Counted from the stretch's first letter, positions 32,059 through 41,811 are shown. The stretch is DNA of 64,000 nucleotides from Schlegelella_A sp038231215 (GCA_038231215.1 JBBRLS010000012.1:29786-93785), one strand, 5' to 3'. The notes: generated by a model from the sequence alone, not told the origin. Program-made: numbers and translations.

Positions 32059-32652
32059 ATGGGCAAAAGCGTCGAGTACTTCTTCGATTTCGGCAGCCCG
32101 ACCTCGTACCTGGCCTGGACCCAGTTGCCGAAGATCGCCGCAGAGACGGGCGCCGTGATCGTCTGGCGACCGATGCTGCTCGGCGGCGTCTTCAAGGCGA
32201 CCGGCAACGCCAGCCCGGTGAGCGTGCCCGCGAAGGGGCGCTGGATGAACGGCGACATCGTGCGCTGGGCGAAGCGTTACGGCGTGCCGTTTCGCTTCAA
32301 CCCGCATTTCCCGATCAACACCCTCACGCTGATGCGCGGTGCCACCGGCCTGCAGATGCGCCAGCCAGCCGATTTCGCGCGCTACCTCGAGGTCGTGCAC
32401 CGGGCGATGTGGGAATCGGCAACCCATCTCGGCGACCCGGCGGTGCTGGCCGCGACTCTCGCCGCGGCCGGCTTCGATGCGGACGCTTTCATGGCGCTGG
32501 TCGCCGATCCGGAAGTCAAAGCGAGGCTGGTCGCAACCACCGAGGAAGCCGTCGCCCGCGGTGCCTTCGGCGCGCCGACCTTCTTCGTCGGCGAGGCGAT
32601 GTTCTTCGGCCAGGACCGGCTCGACTTCGTGCGTGAGGCGCTCGCCGGCTGA
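32059..32652 (+). CDS. 2-hydroxychromene-2-carboxylate isomerase family protein (DsbA fold)
   Basis: 197 residues. The N-terminus VEYFFDFGSPTSYLAW carries the FDFxSP-S motif whose Ser binds glutathione in kappa-class/NahD isomerases. WRPMLLGGVFKATGN, FPINTL and the C-terminal GAFGAPTFFVGEAMFFGQDRL complete the family pattern. Such enzymes are glutathione-dependent isomerases of aromatic degradation, but many genomes hold paralogues of unknown substrate, and no other ring-degradation gene is adjacent. Start ATG 32059. Second gene of a pair with the SDR upstream. Confidence 0.87.
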   Translation: MGKSVEYFFDFGSPTSYLAWTQLPKIAAETGAVIVWRPMLLGGVFKATGNASPVSVPAKGRWMNGDIVRWAKRYGVPFRFNPHFPINTLTLMRGATGLQMRQPADFARYLEVVHRAMWESATHLGDPAVLAATLAAAGFDADAFMALVADPEVKARLVATTEEAVARGAFGAPTFFVGEAMFFGQDRLDFVREALAG

Positions 32653-32668
32653 CCGCCGCCTCGGCTTC

Positions 32669-33142
32669 CTACCTCTTGGCGTGTACCAGGGCCTCCAGTA
32701 CCTTCAGGCGCGGCTCCAGCATGGTCTCGAACTTCAGGAAGCGCTGATTCAAGAGCTGTTCGGAGACCATCTTGTCGATCTGCGCCAGCTGCTCTTTTTC
32801 CGCAGCCTTGCGCGCGTTCTCCTGCTTCTCCAGCGAGGCCTTGAACTCGGCGTCCGAGCGAATCTGTCGCGCCTTCGCTTCGCGGTCCCAGTCGTCGGCT
32901 TCGAGCTTGGTGGCCGTCTTGAGATCCTTCTTCAGCACCATCTGGACGTTGATTTCCTTGACGGCCGCGTCCAGCTTGTCGAGCCGGGCGTCCAGCCGGG
33001 CCTCGAGCTTGGTGATCAGCGCTTTCAACTGAGCACCGGTGTCGTTCGAGTTGCTGTCCTTCTTGAGGTTCTCGATCGAGCGTTCGATCGCATCGAGCCG
33101 CTTTTCAGCAGCCTTGAGCTGGATCTCGGACTTGTCGGCCAT
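32669..33142 (-). CDS. coiled-coil hypothetical protein, 157 aa
   Basis: Almost entirely charged heptad-like helix (EIQLKAAEKRLDAIERSI, LEARLDARLDKLDAAVKEI, KASLEKQENARKAAEKEQL) with no signal peptide, membrane helix or cysteine. Probably an elongated oligomeric cytoplasmic protein. It stands alone between convergent and divergent neighbours, with its own start (ATG 33142, GAAAGCTCCC upstream). I do not recognise a family. Confidence 0.7.
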   Translation of the reverse strand: MADKSEIQLKAAEKRLDAIERSIENLKKDSNSNDTGAQLKALITKLEARLDARLDKLDAAVKEINVQMVLKKDLKTATKLEADDWDREAKARQIRSDAEFKASLEKQENARKAAEKEQLAQIDKMVSEQLLNQRFLKFETMLEPRLKVLEALVHAKR

Positions 33143-33199
33143 GGGAGCTTTCGGGTTCGGTAAGCGGGGAGAGCACGGCCCGACTCTAGCAAGCCGCCA

Positions 33200-34054
33200 T
33201 CAAAGGTCGGTACGGAGTTTCCAGATTTCCGGAAAGAGCACGACGTCGAGCATCTTGCGAAGATAGCTCACGCCGCTGGTCCCGCCGGTGCCGCGCTTGA
33301 AGCCGATGACGCGCTCGACCGTCGTGACGTGGCGAAAGCGCCAGAGACGAAAGGTGTCCTCGAGGTCGGTCAACTCCTCGCCAAGCTGGTACAGGTCCCA
33401 CCAGGCTTCGGGGTCGCGATAGACGGCGAGCCAGGCCTGCTCGACGCCGTCGCTCGCCTCGTAAGGCAGCGACCAGTCGCGCTCGAGACGGTCGGCCGGG
33501 ACCGGCAGGCCGCGACGAGCGAGCAGGCGCAGCGATTCGTCGTAGAGCGAGGGCGCATCGAGGGCCGCCTTCACCTTCGCATGCAGGTCGGCGCGATGCT
33601 CGTGCGGCCGCAGCATCGCCGCGTTCTTGTTGCCGAGGCGGAACTCGATCATCCGGTACTGCCAGCTCTGGAAGCCGCTGCTCGAGGCGAGCGCCGGGCG
33701 CATCGCCGAGTATTCGGGCGGCGTCATCGTCGCCAGCACGTCCCAGGCGTGCACCAGCTGCTCCATGATCTTGCTGACGCGCGCCAGCATCTTGAAGGCG
33801 CGCTGCAACTGGTCGGCCGAGATCGCCGCGACGGCGGCCTCGAGCTCGTGCAGCAGGAGCTTCATCCACAGCTCGCTCACCTGGTGCTGGACGATGAAGA
33901 GCATCTCGTCGTGCGCTTCGGAGCGGCGCTCCTGGGCGCCGAGCACGGTGTCGAGATGCAGGTAGTCGCCGTAGCTCATGTCGCGGCTGAAGTCGAGCTT
34001 CGCGGCCGTCGCGTCGCCGCTCGCAGGCGGCGGATTCGAGGTCGGATCGCTCAT
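33200..34054 (-). CDS. kynA: tryptophan 2,3-dioxygenase KynA
   Basis: 284 residues, the bacterial TDO length. Motifs include SYGDYLHLDTVLGAQ with the substrate-pocket residues, EMLFIVQHQVSELWMKLLLHE with the active-site His, FGFQSWQYR-like SSSGFQSWQYRMIEFRLG, and the haem-side C-terminus FRHVTTVERVIGFKRGTGGTSG with the proximal His. It oxidises L-tryptophan to N-formylkynurenine. The ATG at 34054 overlaps the kynU stop (ATGA), so it is translated together with kynU. The N-terminal 20 residues are a Pro/Ser-rich extension. Confidence 0.95.
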   Translation of the reverse strand: MSDPTSNPPPASGDATAAKLDFSRDMSYGDYLHLDTVLGAQERRSEAHDEMLFIVQHQVSELWMKLLLHELEAAVAAISADQLQRAFKMLARVSKIMEQLVHAWDVLATMTPPEYSAMRPALASSSGFQSWQYRMIEFRLGNKNAAMLRPHEHRADLHAKVKAALDAPSLYDESLRLLARRGLPVPADRLERDWSLPYEASDGVEQAWLAVYRDPEAWWDLYQLGEELTDLEDTFRLWRFRHVTTVERVIGFKRGTGGTSGVSYLRKMLDVVLFPEIWKLRTDL

Positions 34055-35346
34055 CAGGTGACGGCGGCGCGGCGTGCGAATCGGGGCTCGCGCCAAGCGC
34101 CGCTCACGAGCACGTCGGCGAGGATCCCGGCGGCGTCCCAGACGTCGACGAAGCGCGTGTAGAGAGGCGTGAAGCCGAAGCGCAGCAGGTTCGCTTCGCC
34201 GGTCTCGGCGTGGCCGGCGCGAAAGTCGCCGATCACGCCGCGCGCGATGAGCGCTTGCATGATGGCGTAGCCGTCGGCGTGGGCAAAGCTCGCCTGGCTG
34301 CCGCGCACCGCGGGATCGCGCGGCGTTGCGAGCTCGAGGCCATGGCCGGAGCAGGTCGATTCGACGCGGTCGATGAACAGCTCGCCCAAGGCGGTCGACT
34401 TCGCGCGCAATGCCGCCATGCCGCCGAAAGCCTCCGCCGCCGCGAAGACCTCGAGCCCGCATTGCAGCGCCTTCATGGCAACGATGGGCGGCGTGCCGCA
34501 GACGAAGCGGCCGATGCCGGCGGCCGGCTGGTACGCCGGCATGAAGTCGAAGGGCGCGGCGTGGCCGAGCCAGCCGGAGAGCGGCTGGCGCAGGCCCTCG
34601 CGGTCCATGCGTTCGGTGTGGCGCGGATGCGCCCAGACGAAGGCCGGCGCGCCCGGGCCGCCGTTCAGGTACTTGTAGCCGCAGCCGACCGCGAAGTCGG
34701 CGTCGGTGGCGTGCAGGTCGACCGGCACCGCACCGGCCGAATGGGCGAGGTCCCAGACGGTGAGCGCGCCCGCCGCGTGCGCCAACCGCGTCAGCTCGGC
34801 CATGTCGTGCATGCGGCCGCTGCGGTAGTTGACGTGCGTCAGCATCAGCACCGCGACGTCGTGGTTCAGGTGGTCGGCGAGGTCGGCGGCGTCGACGAGG
34901 CGCAGCTTCAGGCCGGCCGCGACGGCGACGCTTTCGGCGATGTACAGGTCGGTCGGAAAGTTGCTTTGCTCGGACAGCAGCGTCGTGCGCGATGGCGCAT
35001 CGGTCTTCTGCAGGGCGGCGGCGGCGCTGAGCGCCTTGAACAGGTTGACGGAAGTCGAGTCGCCGACGCTGATTTCGCCCGGACCGGCACCGACGAGCGT
35101 CGAGATGGCGTTGCCGATGGACTCCGCCAGGTCGATCCAGCCGGCCGCGTTCCAGCTTCGGATCAGGCCTTCGCCCCATTCGCTCTCGATCGTCGTGCGA
35201 ACGCGCGCTGCGGTCCGCTTGGGCAGCGCGCCGAGCGAGTTGCCATCGAGGTAGAGCACGCCCTCGGGCAGCACGAACCCGTCGCGCAGCGAGCGCAGCG
35301 GGTCGGCGGTGTCGCGGGCCAGCGCCTCTTGTCGGGTCGTCGTCAC
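34054..35346 (-). CDS. kynU: kynureninase KynU
   Basis: 430 residues, a PLP enzyme of the aspartate aminotransferase fold. YLDGNSLGALPKRT near the start, EQSNFPTDLYI, LTHVNYRSGRMHDM, VWDLAHSAGAVPVDL and GCGYKYLNGGPGAPAF with the PLP lysine are classic kynureninase signatures. It cleaves kynurenine to anthranilate and alanine. Upstream member of kynU-kynA; the formamidase gene kynB, usually the third member, is not adjacent and must be elsewhere or substituted by another hydrolase. Confidence 0.95.
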   Translation of the reverse strand: MTTTRQEALARDTADPLRSLRDGFVLPEGVLYLDGNSLGALPKRTAARVRTTIESEWGEGLIRSWNAAGWIDLAESIGNAISTLVGAGPGEISVGDSTSVNLFKALSAAAALQKTDAPSRTTLLSEQSNFPTDLYIAESVAVAAGLKLRLVDAADLADHLNHDVAVLMLTHVNYRSGRMHDMAELTRLAHAAGALTVWDLAHSAGAVPVDLHATDADFAVGCGYKYLNGGPGAPAFVWAHPRHTERMDREGLRQPLSGWLGHAAPFDFMPAYQPAAGIGRFVCGTPPIVAMKALQCGLEVFAAAEAFGGMAALRAKSTALGELFIDRVESTCSGHGLELATPRDPAVRGSQASFAHADGYAIMQALIARGVIGDFRAGHAETGEANLLRFGFTPLYTRFVDVWDAAGILADVLVSGAWREPRFARRAAVT

Positions 35347-35592
35347 AGCGGCTGCGTCGCGGTAGGCGCGAGCATCGGCGACACTTGCGGGCGAGTGCTT
35401 CTGCGATTGCTTTTCATGATCATGGCGACGGTAGCAAAGCTTGGCGCGACGTGGTGTCGGTTATTTCGGACACGGCCATGAGCGCGGGTTATTCGGGAAC
35501 GCCTCCGACGACGCCGTGTGGTCGGGGCTGAAGCTCGTCGTGCGCGTCGGGTTGCGCGGCCCGGCGCGCCGGTGATCGGGCCTGCCGAACGC
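35347..35592. promoter_or_regulatory. divergent control region of kynUA and the EamA transporter gene
   Basis: 246 bp with two outward-reading genes. It contains an inverted repeat GTGTC-N10-GACAC at 35454-35473, roughly 110 bp before each gene, in an AT-richer patch (TTATTTC). Lrp/AsnC-type KynR regulators control kyn genes in related bacteria, but no such gene is in the window and the repeat is not a proven operator. Confidence 0.35.
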
Positions 35593-36507
35593 ATGCCGAC
35601 GCCGCTCTCCGCCTCGTCGCGATGGCTCCTCAGCATCTATTTCGTCACGGTCTGGGGCAGCGGCTTCGTCGTCACGCGCATCGCCCTCGGCTACGCGGCG
35701 CCTTTCACCTACATCGGCGTGCGCTACGCGATCGCGTTCGCGGTCGCGATGCTCGCCTTCGGTTTGCGCGCGAGCTGGCCGAAGCTGTCTGCACAGTGGG
35801 GGCACATCGCCATCGCCGGCCTGCTTACCCACGCCGGCTACCTGGGCGGCAGCCACTACGCGCAACGCTGGGGACTCTCGGCCGGCGTGACGGCGCTGAT
35901 CCTTGCCTTGCAGCCCCTGCTCACCGCGCTGATCGTGTCGCGCTGGTTGCACGAGCGACTGTCGAAGCTGCAGATGCTCGGCGTGGCTGTGGGGCTGGGT
36001 GGCGTCGCCCTGGTCGTCGCGCACCGCGTCGACGGCGCGGCGATCGCGCTGCCGAGCCTGCTCGCCGTCGCCTGGGCGCTTGCCTGCGTCACCGGCGGCA
36101 CGCTCTACCAGCGCGAGTTCTGCGCCGCCATCGACCTGCGCGCGGCGGTGTGCATCCATTTCGCGGTGACTGCCGCGGTGATGCTGCCGCTCGGCGCCGC
36201 GTTCGAGGGCTTCGCGATCACATGGAATGTGCAGATCGCGGGGACTTTGCTCTATCACGTCGTGATGGCGTCGTTCGGCGCCTTCACGATCCTGCACCTC
36301 TTGTTGCGCCGCGGCGAGGCGACCGGCGTGACCAGCCTGCTCTACCTGACGCCGCCGGTCGCCGCGCTCGTCGAGTGGGCCGTGTTCGGTGTCGCGCCGA
36401 CGCCGACGATGTGGCTCGGCATGGCGGTGGCCTGCGTCGGCGTGGCGATGGTCACGACCAGCCGCGCCGCGCAGTCGAAGACGCCGATCATCGAAGAGCC
36501 GTCGTAA
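35593..36507 (+). CDS. EamA/DMT-family transporter
   Basis: 304 residues with ten predicted membrane helices in two EamA repeats (WLLSIYFVTVWGSGFVVTR starts the first; LLAVAWALACVTGGTLYQRE starts the second). It has the SLLYLTPPVAALVEWAVF C-terminal signature of drug/metabolite exporters. Substrate unknown; divergence from the kyn genes could hint at an aromatic amino-acid metabolite but that is guesswork. ATG 35593 (MPTPLSASSRW) chosen over a GTG 75 bp upstream because it abuts the first helix. Confidence 0.88.
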   Translation: MPTPLSASSRWLLSIYFVTVWGSGFVVTRIALGYAAPFTYIGVRYAIAFAVAMLAFGLRASWPKLSAQWGHIAIAGLLTHAGYLGGSHYAQRWGLSAGVTALILALQPLLTALIVSRWLHERLSKLQMLGVAVGLGGVALVVAHRVDGAAIALPSLLAVAWALACVTGGTLYQREFCAAIDLRAAVCIHFAVTAAVMLPLGAAFEGFAITWNVQIAGTLLYHVVMASFGAFTILHLLLRRGEATGVTSLLYLTPPVAALVEWAVFGVAPTPTMWLGMAVACVGVAMVTTSRAAQSKTPIIEEPS

Positions 36508-36561
36508 GCGCCCGCGACACCGCGCCCGCGACACCGCGCCCGCCCTAGCGCCCGCGCCGTC
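36508..36561. repeat. short tandem repeat GCGCCCGCGACACC
   Basis: The 14-bp unit occurs twice perfectly (36508-36521, 36522-36535), then in two degenerate copies (GCGCCCGCCCTA at 36536-36547 and GCGCCCGCGCCGTC at 36548-36561). It fills the gap between the convergent transporter and kinase genes exactly, from one stop codon to 5 bp before the other. Confidence 0.65.
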
Positions 36562-36566
36562 GCGCC

Positions 36567-38054
36567 TCAGCGCGCCGACGGCGCGGCGCGCACTACCGTG
36601 ACCGTGCAGTCGGCCTCGGCCGTCACCTGCGCCGAGACGCTGCCGAGATGTCGGCGCAGCCGGCCGCTGCTGCGCGCTCCCATGACGATGTGGTCGACCT
36701 TGTTTCGGCGCGCGTAGTCGACGATCGCGGCGGCCGGGTCGGGCGCCTCGATGACGTGAAAGGTGATCCGGCCGGCCGTGTCGCCGCGGCCCGACGCCGC
36801 CAGCGCCTGGGTCAGCGGCCGCGCCCAGTGCTTCAGCTGGACGAGCAGCTTGAGGTGCTTGCTCCTGCCGTCGGCGTCGACCAGGTCGTCCATGCCGACG
36901 CGATGGATCTTCATCACGGTCAGGCAGGCGAGGCGGGCACCCGGCTCGGTCTGCAGCAGCCGTTGCACCGTCTGCCGCGTCGACTCGAGCAGGACGGGCT
37001 CGGCGCCGGCCGGGTCGATCGCAGCGAGCAGGATCGGGCTGCGCGCGGTCTGCTCGGCGGCGCCGCTGCGCGCCTCGCTCTTCGCATCGCCGATCGCGGT
37101 CAGCCAGCGCCGGGTCGCTTCGAGTGCGCCGCGCGGCTTGATCCGGGCGGCGCGCTCGGTCAGCGCGACCTGGTCGGGATGCAGCAGATCGAACGCCAGC
37201 TGCGCCGCCGTCTGGTAGCGATGCGCGGGACGCACTTCGAGGCAGTGCAGGATCACCTCCTGCAGCCAGGGCGGGCAGTCGGTGCGCAGCACGCGCGGCG
37301 GGACCGGGTCGCGGTACAGGCGCCGGCGCAGCCCGCGCTGCGACGTCGGCGCACCGAACGGCCGCTGGCCGGTTGCCAGGTGATACAGCATGACGCCGAG
37401 CGAGAACAGGTCGCTGCGCGGGTCGCTGCGAATGAAGCGGATCTGCTCGGGCGACATGTAGGGCGAAGTGCCCATCGGCAGGTCGAACTCCTCTTCGAGA
37501 AGGTCGGGCAAGCGGTCGTGCCGCGCGACGCCGTAGTCGATCAGCACCGCCTCGCCGCCGCCGGTCCCGGTGGCCGGGCGAAAGACGACGTTGCTCGGCT
37601 TCACGTCGAGGTGAACGACGTGCTGCCGATGCAGGTCGTGCAGCGCCGCCGCGACCTGCCAGCCGATCCTGACGACCTCGTCGAGCGGCAGCGGCGCGGC
37701 GTTGAAGTGCGGCAGCAGCGACGGGCCCGCGATCCGCTCCATGACGATATAGGGCAGCCCCGCGATGTCGCCCTTGGCCACGAAGCGCGGCACGTGCGGC
37801 CCGCTGAGCGTCGGCATGATCATCTGCTCGACCTCGAAGCCGACGATGGTCGCCGGCTCGTCGCCGCCCTTGATGCGCGGCACCTTCATGAGCAAAGGCA
37901 GGTCGGGTTCGCCGGCCGGCGGCGGCCCGGTCCGGCTGACCCGCCAGAGCGTCGCCATGCCACCCTGGTGCGCGTATTCGTCGAGCCGGAAGCCGTCGAC
38001 GACGCGGCCCACGGCGAGCGAGGCGGGAGGGTCCGCCCTGGCTTCAGCCGCCAT
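36567..38054 (-). CDS. serine/threonine protein kinase fused to a universal stress protein domain
   Basis: 495 residues. Residues 20-295 are a Hanks-type kinase: glycine loop remnant AHQGGMATLW, Lys57, Glu75, HLDVKPSN (catalytic Asp150), DYG in place of DFG (173-175), MSPEQ, and SDLFSLGVMLYHLATG. Residues 338-490 are a UspA domain with the nucleotide-binding phrase VMGARSSGRLRRHLGSVSAQV. No membrane helix, so cytoplasmic. The lysine, catalytic Asp and metal Asp are present, so activity is likely. The downstream half suggests control by ATP/AMP or stress. It overlaps the metallophosphoesterase gene by 11 bp, implying a paired kinase-phosphatase unit. Confidence 0.88.
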   Translation of the reverse strand: MAAEARADPPASLAVGRVVDGFRLDEYAHQGGMATLWRVSRTGPPPAGEPDLPLLMKVPRIKGGDEPATIVGFEVEQMIMPTLSGPHVPRFVAKGDIAGLPYIVMERIAGPSLLPHFNAAPLPLDEVVRIGWQVAAALHDLHRQHVVHLDVKPSNVVFRPATGTGGGEAVLIDYGVARHDRLPDLLEEEFDLPMGTSPYMSPEQIRFIRSDPRSDLFSLGVMLYHLATGQRPFGAPTSQRGLRRRLYRDPVPPRVLRTDCPPWLQEVILHCLEVRPAHRYQTAAQLAFDLLHPDQVALTERAARIKPRGALEATRRWLTAIGDAKSEARSGAAEQTARSPILLAAIDPAGAEPVLLESTRQTVQRLLQTEPGARLACLTVMKIHRVGMDDLVDADGRSKHLKLLVQLKHWARPLTQALAASGRGDTAGRITFHVIEAPDPAAAIVDYARRNKVDHIVMGARSSGRLRRHLGSVSAQVTAEADCTVTVVRAAPSAR

Positions 38055-38787
38055 GGATCAGCCGCTCGGCCAGGCTGGCGGGCAAGCCCGCGGCACGGAC
38101 TTTCGCGGCCGCGCCTTCGTGGTCGTAGGGGACGCGGTGGAAGGCGAGGGTGCGCGCGGCGTCGTCGAAGAGCGCGTAGCAGGCGGCGGGATCGCCGTCG
38201 CGCGGCTGTCCCGCGGAACCGGGAACGGCGAGCCAGCGGCGCTGCTCCGACAGCGGCACCGCAGTGCCGGACATCGGTGCGAAATCGCCGGCCTTGCCGG
38301 TCTCGCTCAGGTGATAGAGCATCGGCACGTGCACGTGGCCGCAGAAGGTCAAACGACAGGAGGTCGCATGCATGCTGCGCGCCGCTTCGCCGCGACCCTC
38401 GATGTATCCCCAGTCGCCAGGCGCCCAGGCGTTGGCATGCACGAGCAGGGCGCCGTGTGCGGTCAGCGTCATCGGCAGCGCCGCGAGGAACGCGAGCTGG
38501 TCGGCGTCGAGGTGGTCGCGCGTCCATTCGATCGCCGCTCGGGCATCCGCGACCATGCTCGGCAAGGGGCCCTGCACGGCGGCGAGATCGTGGTTGCCGA
38601 GCACCGCCAGGGCGCCATGGGCGACCTGCTCGCGGACCAGTTCGACGACCCAGCCCGGGTCGGCGCCGTAGCCGACGCAGTCGCCCAGGAACGCGAAGCG
38701 CTCGACGCCTTGCTCCTGGGCATGGGCCATGACCGCGGTCACCGCCTCGCGGTTGGCGTGCAGGTCGGCGACGAGGGCGAGCTTCAT
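38044..38787 (-). CDS. metallophosphoesterase (calcineurin-like)
   Basis: 247 residues with the full dimetal set: DLHAN (Asp, His), GDCVGYG, GNHD, a later VHAN and GHVHVPM. This matches YfcE/Pp2A-like phosphodiesterases and protein phosphatases of the calcineurin superfamily (diadenosine tetraphosphatase-like). Start ATG 38787. The 3' end overlaps the start of the kinase-UspA gene by 11 bp, so both are made from one message; it could reverse the phosphorylation catalysed by the kinase, which is inference. Confidence 0.88.
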   Translation of the reverse strand: MKLALVADLHANREAVTAVMAHAQEQGVERFAFLGDCVGYGADPGWVVELVREQVAHGALAVLGNHDLAAVQGPLPSMVADARAAIEWTRDHLDADQLAFLAALPMTLTAHGALLVHANAWAPGDWGYIEGRGEAARSMHATSCRLTFCGHVHVPMLYHLSETGKAGDFAPMSGTAVPLSEQRRWLAVPGSAGQPRDGDPAACYALFDDAARTLAFHRVPYDHEGAAAKVRAAGLPASLAERLIHGG

Positions 38788-38803
38788 CGGGACGGCGCGC
38801 CGC

Positions 38804-39732
<929 letters not shown>

Positions 39733-39736
<4 letters not shown>

Positions 39737-40944
39737 GCCGCGGGCTTCAGGAATTCCTTGATGAGCGGGCAGAGGATGGCGACGACCTGGTTCGCCTCGT
39801 CGGCCGTCATGATGAGCGCCGGCAGCAGGCGCACGACGCGCTCCGCGGTGACGCTGATCATCAGCCCGGCCTCGGCGGCGCGGCCGAGCAGCACTGCGCA
39901 GGGGCGGTCGAGCTCGATGCCGATCATGAGACCCTGGCCGCGCACCTCGACGAAGCCGGCCACGCCCGCCAGCTCGCGCTCGAGGCCTGCTCTCAGTGCC
40001 GCACCGACGGTAGCGGCGTTCTCGAGAAGACGGTCCTCTTCCATGATGCGCAGCGTCTCGACGCCAGCGCGCATGGCCAGCGGATTGCCGCCGAAGGTGG
40101 AGCCGTGGTTGCCCGGCCCCATCACGTCGGCCGCCTTGGGCCCGCAGACGACAGCGCCGATCGGCACGCCGGAGCCCAAGCCCTTGGCCAGCGGCATGAC
40201 GTCGGGACGGATGCCGGCCCACTGGTGCGCGAACCACTTGCCGGTGCGGCCCATGCCGCACTGCACCTCGTCGAGCATGAGCAGCCAGCCGTGCTCGTCG
40301 CAGACGCGGCGAATTTCCTTCAGGTAGCTGACGGTCGACGGGCGGATTCCGCCTTCGCCCTGGATCACCTCGAGGAAGATGGCGACCACGTTCCTGTTCG
40401 TCGCCGCGACCTTCTCGATGGCCGCGACGTCGTTCAGCGGCACGCGCACGAATCCTTCGACGAGCGGGCCGAAGCCGGCCTGGATCTTGGTGTTGCCCGT
40501 CGCCGAAAGCGTCGCGATCGAGCGGCCGTGAAAAGCGGCTTCGTAGACGACGATCTCCGGCCGGTCGATGCCGCGGTCGTGCCCGTACTTGCGCGCGATC
40601 TTCAGCGCCGCCTCGTTGGCCTCGAGCCCCGAGTTGCAGAAGAAGACGTTCGTCATGCCCGAGAGCTCGCACAGCTTCGCGGCCAACTTCTCCTGCAGCG
40701 GCACGAGGTAGTAGTTCGAGCTGTGCATCATCTTGCCGACCTGCTCCTGCAGGGCGGGCACCAGCCTCGGGTGGGCGTGCCCGAGCGTGTTGACGGCGAT
40801 GCCGGCGAGCGCGTCGAGGTACTTGCGGCCTTCCGTATCCCAGACCCAGCAGCCGCGGCCATGCGAGAGCGCGACCGGCAGGCGCCCGTAGGTCTTCATG
40901 ACGTGGGGTTCGGGCGCGGCGGGCAGCTTCTCGGGCGCGTTCAT
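39733..40944 (-). CDS. argD: acetylornithine aminotransferase
   Basis: 403 residues, class III PLP aminotransferase. GIAVNTLGHAHPRLV, FFCNSGLEANEAALKIARKYG, FHGRS, LMLDEVQCGMGRTGKWFA and the PLP-lysine phrase LAKGLGSGVPIGAVV are all present. It converts N-acetylglutamate semialdehyde to N-acetylornithine in arginine synthesis. Starts at ATG 40944; translationally coupled to argF. The order argD-argF next to a DUF3579 gene and rpsT is a betaproteobacterial pattern. Confidence 0.94.
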
Positions 40945-41076
40945 GTCGTCACTCCGGCAAAGCGGGCAAAAGAAAAACGATTCTAAAGCCGGCACTCGAG
41001 CACGGCGGCGCCGATGTTGCAGCGCAGCAGCGGCGCTGTGCAGGCGCGACAATCGCTCGCAACTTCCCTTCAACGC

Positions 41077-41376
41077 ATGGCCGAGCCTCGAACAGTCTTC
41101 ATCCAGGGCGTGACGATCGACGGCAAGCCGTTTCGCCCGAGCGACTGGGCCGAGCGCCTGGCCGGCACGATGTCGTGCTTTCGCCCCGATGGCAGCGGCG
41201 TTCGCGGCCCCTTCATCGGCTATTCGCCCTATTGCGTGCCGCGCCATGTCGGCGGCGTCAAGGGCGTGCTCGTCGATCCGGCGCTGCGCGAGATGGAACC
41301 CATGGCCTGGGACTTCGTCATGCACTTCGCGCGCGACAACGGGCTGCTCGTGATCGAGGATCCTGTCATCGGCTGA
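41077..41376 (+). CDS. DUF3579 family protein
   Basis: 99 residues (MAEPRTVFIQGVTIDGKPFRPSDWAERLAGTM in outline), with GPFIGYSPYCVPRHVGGVKGV and a C-terminal MHFARDNGLLVIEDP. A small soluble protein family found almost only in betaproteobacteria, usually at this locus beside arg genes and rpsT. No function known. ATG 41077 starts the conserved part; a longer frame from 41014 adds low-complexity residues. Confidence 0.87.
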   Translation: MAEPRTVFIQGVTIDGKPFRPSDWAERLAGTMSCFRPDGSGVRGPFIGYSPYCVPRHVGGVKGVLVDPALREMEPMAWDFVMHFARDNGLLVIEDPVIG

Positions 41377-41405
41377 ACGAGCCGGCACCGGAGACGCCAT
41401 GAATG

Positions 41406-41433
41406 AAAAAGGGCTCGCGATGCGAGCCCCTTT
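41406..41433. terminator. bidirectional Rho-independent terminator of rpsT and the DUF3579 gene
   Basis: GGGCTCGC (41411-41418), loop GAT, GCGAGCCC (41422-41429). AAAAA on the left gives a U5 tract for the minus-strand rpsT transcript, and CTTT on the right a short one for the plus strand. Confidence 0.9.
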
Positions 41434-41449
41434 GCGCGGAGAAGAGCAA

Positions 41450-41749
41450 TCAGGCCGTGGCCAGCGCCTTCACCTTGGCGGCGAGGCGGCTCTTGTGGCG
41501 CGCCGCCTTGTTCTTGTGGAACAGGCCCTTGTCGGCGACGGAGTCGATGACCGGCTGGGCGACCTTGAAGAGCTCGGCGGCCTTGACCTTGTCGCCTGCC
41601 TCGACGGCCTTCTGCACGTTCTTGATGACGGTGCGAAAGTGCGAGCGCATGGCCGTGTTGGCGGCGTTGAGCCTGGTGTCCTGGCGGACACGCTTGAGGC
41701 CCGAGGCGATGCGGACGGTCTTTTTCTTGGCTTTGGAGGCGGTGGCCAT
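41450..41749 (-). CDS. rpsT: 30S ribosomal protein S20
   Basis: 99 residues, basic and helical, with the family phrases MATASKAKKKTVR, LNAANTAMRSHFRTVIKNV, and the C-terminal IDSVADKGLFHKNKAARHKSRL. About ten residues longer than E. coli S20 at both ends. It binds 16S rRNA at the base of the small subunit. Monocistronic, with a strong terminator, divergent from murJ 62 bp away, as is usual for this gene pair. Confidence 0.97.
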   Translation of the reverse strand: MATASKAKKKTVRIASGLKRVRQDTRLNAANTAMRSHFRTVIKNVQKAVEAGDKVKAAELFKVAQPVIDSVADKGLFHKNKAARHKSRLAAKVKALATA

Positions 41750-41811
41750 GTCTTGTATGAGCTGGGGCTAGCTGGATTTCGGCAAAGACCACGAGTATAG
41801 CATTCGCACCC

